A DNA stretch of 64,000 nucleotides from the NCBI GenBank assembly GCA_900073065.1, contig FJOG01000024.1, positions 306,679 through 370,678 of the forward strand, given 5' to 3'. Of the stretch, positions 60,203 to 64,000 are shown in pieces (the stretch's first letter is position 1; the number at the start of each line of letters is the position of its first letter). Under the pieces are notes generated by a model, which was not told the origin of the DNA, made no database searches, and saw only the letters and a program-made list of their open reading frames with translations. The position numbers and the translations under genes were made by a program. The stretch is from Phialocephala subalpina (Eukaryota > Ascomycota > Leotiomycetes > Helotiales > Mollisiaceae).

Positions 60203-60914
60203 CATCAAAAGGGGTTGTACCATTGTTTTAAATACATTTATCTTCATCAATGTCAGCGAAATGAAGGGGAGAAAGTCTCACGACTTTGCGGACATGCTGA
60301 CACCCCACTTTGGACGTTGAAGTGCGGGGTAAGTGGCGGCGCCCAGCAATAGAAATTCAGGCTGCAAAACACGAAGGAAGGACTTGAACGAATGAGACGA
60401 GCTTTTGAACTTGGCATGGTAGTCCATTCGGACGTGGCTGCAATATTCAGTGACTTGAATGGGATTGATGTGCTGGTGACGCACATCAGACGTGCAGGTT
60501 AGGGGGCAGCCCGGCTACTCGCCTATGTTTCGTACCAGCGAGAGTCAACCTAGATCACCCTTCTGCTCGCTCCTGATTCTAATTCATCAAATTGATTCGT
60601 CCCAAATATCACATTGCTTGTAAGCTATCCGGGAAGGGAATACAGTAATAGAAGCATCCCCGCACCTTCCTTTATGGAGTCCCCATGAACTGGGTGACAG
60701 GGGAAGGCGGGTGAGCGACCGAACAAACTAAGGTTAGGCCCTTGGCGGCCATCCTTCTGCTTCAAACCCCGAAATTCATCGCGTCCTCCAACCTCTTCGT
60801 CATCATTCAACAAGAGCTTCGTCACGGCCAGCATCCACTATTCAGGTCCTGTGAATGCGAAGAATTTCGGGTGAGACGCTCAGAAAGACCATGGAGCCCA
60901 AGTTCTGATTCACG
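60203..60914. promoter_or_regulatory. Promoter side of the cluster regulator
   Basis: 712 bp with no supported gene. A short upstream ATG at 60893 opens a five-codon frame ending at TGA just before the main start, a possible uORF. Confidence 0.35.
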
Positions 60915-63538
60915 ATGGAGGAGCAAAAGGGAACCGCGAACAAAATACCAGGGCCGACGAGGAGAAAAGCTATCTGCAGCAGCTGCCGACGTCGCAAAGT
61001 ATGAACCACCTCTCATATCTGTGTAGGGCTTGGAAAGAACAGTTTGAAGGCGCTAACAGATTTCCAGAGCAAATGTGATTCCCGGGAGCCGCAGTGCTCC
61101 ACCTGCATTGCGCACCGGAGTCAATGTCTTTATGACAAGCCTCCGTCACTGGCGTATGTTCGGTCTCTGGAAGCAAAAATCGAAAAATTGCTACAGGAAA
61201 GAGATGCTCGAATAAGCGGGGTTGATGACGGTAGCGAGGTTGGTGCAATCTACCAAGTTCAGTATTCAGATCCCTGACAAAAAGTTGCATCAGAAACTGC
61301 ATAATACAGAGCCCTTCCATCGTCCAAGTGAAGCGGTTGGTCCCGCTTCCCCATTTGCAACTCGCTCGGTGGACACCATCAGCGAACTCAACAGTCCGCC
61401 TTACCACACCGGCGACTCCAGTCGAAAAGAGAGAAGACCAAGTGAGCATTGGGTATCCGAGATCAGTGTTGACAGTCATGGAGGTGTCTGCTACCACGGA
61501 CCAACGTCTTCATTCCACGAGGCGCCCACTAATAGCAGCAACTCGAATTCAATTGAAGCTGAGCGCTTGAACACCGTTGAAGAAGAAAGTTCTCAAGAAG
61601 TGCATCGCATCAGGCATTCGCTCGTATCAAATGCTGCTGCTCAACGACACCTCGAAGTCATGGCAATCGAGAATATCGTGGGCGTTCAAACTGAGGTCTC
61701 GAGTGGGACAGCCAGCGAGTTATTGAAGTATCATTGGTGCTGGATACACCCGACCTTTCAGTTTGTCTATCGTCCAGCTTTCACAAGTGAGTCTATCAGC
61801 ATGATACACGAAAATTGATCTGACGCTGGCACAGGAGACATGGCTTTGAGCTCACATGTTGGACCAGAGACCTCGTACTTCTCCGAGACACTATTGAAAG
61901 TCCTCCTCGGACATTGCTCACGATTTCGTGCTCAAAAAGGAGAATCAGAAAACATGGCCATGGAAAGACTCACGCAACAAGCTCGCGTCTCCATCGGCAT
62001 GGCAATCTCGCAACCAAGCTCGATCCCCGTTATACAAGCACTTCTGCAACAATCCGCAAGGGAAGTTGCTTTCGCAAACTCGTCCCAAGGTAAGTAAAAT
62101 CGGCTCGAATCAACTTCTTGCTCACTTTCACAGCATGGCTGTATTCTGGCATGGCATTCAGAATGGCCATCGATCTCGGCATTCACTTACCCAACGACAA
62201 GTTGCGTGGGTATGTCCAGAGTCTCACAGCTGAGGATATCGAGATCCGCAAGAGGCTTTTCTGGAGCTGCTACACCTGGGACAAGGCTATTAGTCTCTAC
62301 TGTGGCCGCATGCCGGCTTTCACCCCACTAGTCGACACCAACGTCCCTGAATTCAGTAAGTGTCCCGATATTATCGCTAGACTGCACATCCCATTCTCAA
62401 ATCGCAAGTCAAACTGACTTTCTATCCACTAGTGGATGACTTCACCGAGAACGAGTCATGGATCCCGTACTATGGCAACAAGGAACATAACCCCACACAA
62501 CCCTCATATCCACCCCAGAGAGGCTACATGATCTCTTCCTTCACGGGTATGTGCAAACTCTGTACAATCCTGAGTGACATCATGCTTGAAATTTATGGCG
62601 CTGGCCCTGAATCTCAAGACGTGGGCAATGACATTGCATCCACGACACAAAACACGAAGAATTCAGCTTTCATCCGGATCTCAACATCAGCTCACAGATT
62701 CCGAGTCATGGATCCCGTACTATGGCAACAAGGAACATAACCCCACACAACCCTCATATCCACCCCAGAGAGGCTACATGATCTCTTCCTTCACGGGTAT
62801 GTGCAAACTCTGTACAATCCTGAGTGACATCATGCTTGAAATTTATGGCGCTGGCCCTGAATCTCAAGACGTGGGCAATGACATTGCATCCACGACACAA
62901 AACACGAAGAATTCAGCTTTCATCCGGATCTCAACATCAGCTCACAGATTCCCACATATTTGAACTGTTACAGCACATACATCGCAGCTACCATTGCTGT
63001 CCTGCAGTTCCAACTCCAAAATGAAACGATCTCTCTTCCACCGACAGACATTGTGCCCGAGAAGCTGGACTTGAAATTTTTCCTCAGCGTGCTGCAGCGC
63101 TCCGCAACCGCGATGCCTGGTCTGAACAGGAGCGTGGACATCGTGAAAAGACACATGCAAACGATCCTAGATCGTCGTGCGAAACGGTACTTGGAATCTC
63201 TGTTCCCGGCCAACAACCCGTACTCGTCTTCACAGACCTCGCCTGACCACCAGCATCCCTCTGCACTTGCCGACACAACATCGACCCAAGACAGAAACCA
63301 GATCGTGCAGCCACAGGCAGACCAAAACTTCCAATCCTTCGCCGGATTCAACCTGGAAGGACTTCCCGCTTTCCCAGGTCAGAATTTCAACGTCGGCACA
63401 GACTTCGCTCTCGACCAAGAAATCACAGATCCCGAAATGAGAGCAACTTTGCTCGGCCTGGACCCACACCTAACGCTCCACCACGAGAACTCGGACTGGG
63501 CTTACGGAGGCTTTTACATGGGTAATCAAATACAATGA
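60915..63538 (+). CDS. Zn(II)2Cys6 transcription factor, coding region disturbed by a tandem duplication
   Basis: Exons 60915-60998, 61068-61220, 61270-61786, 61835-62089, 62134-62355, then from 62435 on. The cluster AICSSCRRRK-SKCDSREPQCSTCIAHRSQC is perfect (C-x2-C-x6-C-x6-C-x2-C-x6-C) and split by intron 1; a coiled coil follows (YVRSLEAKIEKLLQERDA). The MHR has AWLYSGMAFRMAIDLGIHLP and RKRLFWSCYTWDKAISLYCG, then GMCKLCTILSDIMLEIYGAG. At 62452-62951 a perfect 250-bp duplication shifts the frame, and the sequence resumes in another frame with FSFHPDLNISSQIPTYLNCY to a Gly/Asn/Gln-rich end. Intron 2 (61221-61269) has a weak donor. The function depends on whether splicing removes one copy. 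It is probably the local regulator of the cluster. Confidence 0.75.
62452..62951 (+). repeat. Perfect 250-bp tandem duplication within the regulator gene
   Basis: 62452-62701 and 62702-62951 appear identical base for base. The unit covers MHR coding sequence from ESWIPYYGNK to about SSQIP and is one base more than a multiple of three, so both copies cannot be read through in one frame. Confidence 0.9.
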
Positions 63539-63651
63539 ATCTCTCATCCATTCCCCAACCATACCTCCCAATATTCCGCTCGGGACGGAACATTCGAAAG
63601 TAATTGAAAGTCCCGGCAGGGTTGGGGTATTTCGAACCGCAGCTCCCTACC

Positions 63652-64000
63652 TTAAACCCTCACACTCTCCGGCGGCCCCAGATAACTCGTCCTCACCCCT
63701 CCCAAATCAACCACCACCCTCTGAAACACAACACCAGGCTCCACAGCCCAAAGACTCAACACATGCGCTCCAGCTGTAACATCATGTTTCGTAACATGAT
63801 CATATCCATTCCTCACCACGCCATCGTGCCACGTACTAGGCAATGTCCCTAGATCTGTGATCGGAACGTATTGCGCTTTTGTTGGGGTGGCGTCGTCGAT
63901 TGAGATTGCGTAGCTTAAGGGACGGGAGGGATCAGTGTTTAGGGAGGCAGAGAGGTAGACTGTTATGGATGCAGTGCCGGAGGTGAAGAGGTAGATGTCG
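63652..64000 (-). CDS. GH115-type alpha-glucuronidase, C-terminal end only
   Basis: An open frame on the minus strand enters at the right edge and stops at 63652, giving 115 residues. It reads as a beta-sandwich: DIYLFTSGTASITVYLSASL, then SYAISIDDATPTKAQYVPI, WHDGVVRNGYDHV, and the family end HVLSLWAVEPGVVFQRVVVD followed by DLGGVRTSYLGPPESVRV. The last two blocks match the C-terminal module of GH115 enzymes, which remove 4-O-methyl-glucuronic acid from xylan. The catalytic region lies outside the window. It is convergent with the cluster regulator, 113 bp from its stop. Confidence 0.85.
   Translation of the reverse strand, partial: DIYLFTSGTASITVYLSASLNTDPSRPLSYAISIDDATPTKAQYVPITDLGTLPSTWHDGVVRNGYDHVTKHDVTAGAHVLSLWAVEPGVVFQRVVVDLGGVRTSYLGPPESVRV

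Noticed and set aside
1..64000. CRISPR arrays, bacterial operons or prophage
   Set aside because: No regularly spaced repeats, and the genes are intron-bearing and fungal.

Overview
The window reads as nuclear DNA of a filamentous ascomycete (Pezizomycotina). The evidence is short GT-AG introns of about 45-130 bp with CTRAC-like branch points, Zn(II)2Cys6 transcription factors, a NACHT-type NLR, many secreted Ser/Thr-rich wall proteins, and a 3 kb extremely AT-rich island typical of repeat-induced point mutation (RIP). The flavour of the NLR and of the secreted families suggests Leotiomycetes, but that rests on general familiarity and not on a search. Exon borders were placed by hand from splice signals and frame continuity.

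Layout. 1-1.7 kb: 5' end of an NLR gene whose N-terminus carries two perfect Zn2Cys6 clusters ahead of the NACHT domain. 1.7-6 kb: gene-poor, with a retropepsin-like ORF, tRNA-like remnants and a truncated pogo-type transposase. 6.3-7.1 kb: small cupin. 7.8-8.2 kb: ~160-bp tandem repeats. 9.7-16.8 kb: conserved block with a CSC1/OSCA-type channel, a Zn2Cys6 regulator and a RidA enzyme. 17.2-20.7 kb: AT island with a 20-N gap. 21-39 kb: accessory secretome region with a PIR-like wall protein, a broken CBM-rhamnogalacturonan acetylesterase chimera, a very large modular subtilase that shares the same N-terminal module, and a broken GDSL esterase. 39.5-42 kb: ankyrin protein with a C-terminal membrane hairpin. 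43.5-50.6 kb: a small hypothetical protein, a divergent pair of paralogous secreted proteins and a single-pass membrane protein.

51.4-63.5 kb looks like a metabolic gene cluster: a flavin monooxygenase, a decayed rhodopsin-type receptor, an MFS anion permease, a dienelactone hydrolase, a short-chain dehydrogenase and a Zn2Cys6 regulator. The regulator carries a perfect 250-bp tandem duplication inside its coding region. The window ends in the 3' end of a GH115 alpha-glucuronidase gene. The proposed pathway logic (oxygenation, ring or ester opening, oxidation, import, local regulator) is inference.

The most unusual items are the double-zinc-cluster NLR and the CBM module shared by two unrelated secreted catalytic domains 4 kb apart.
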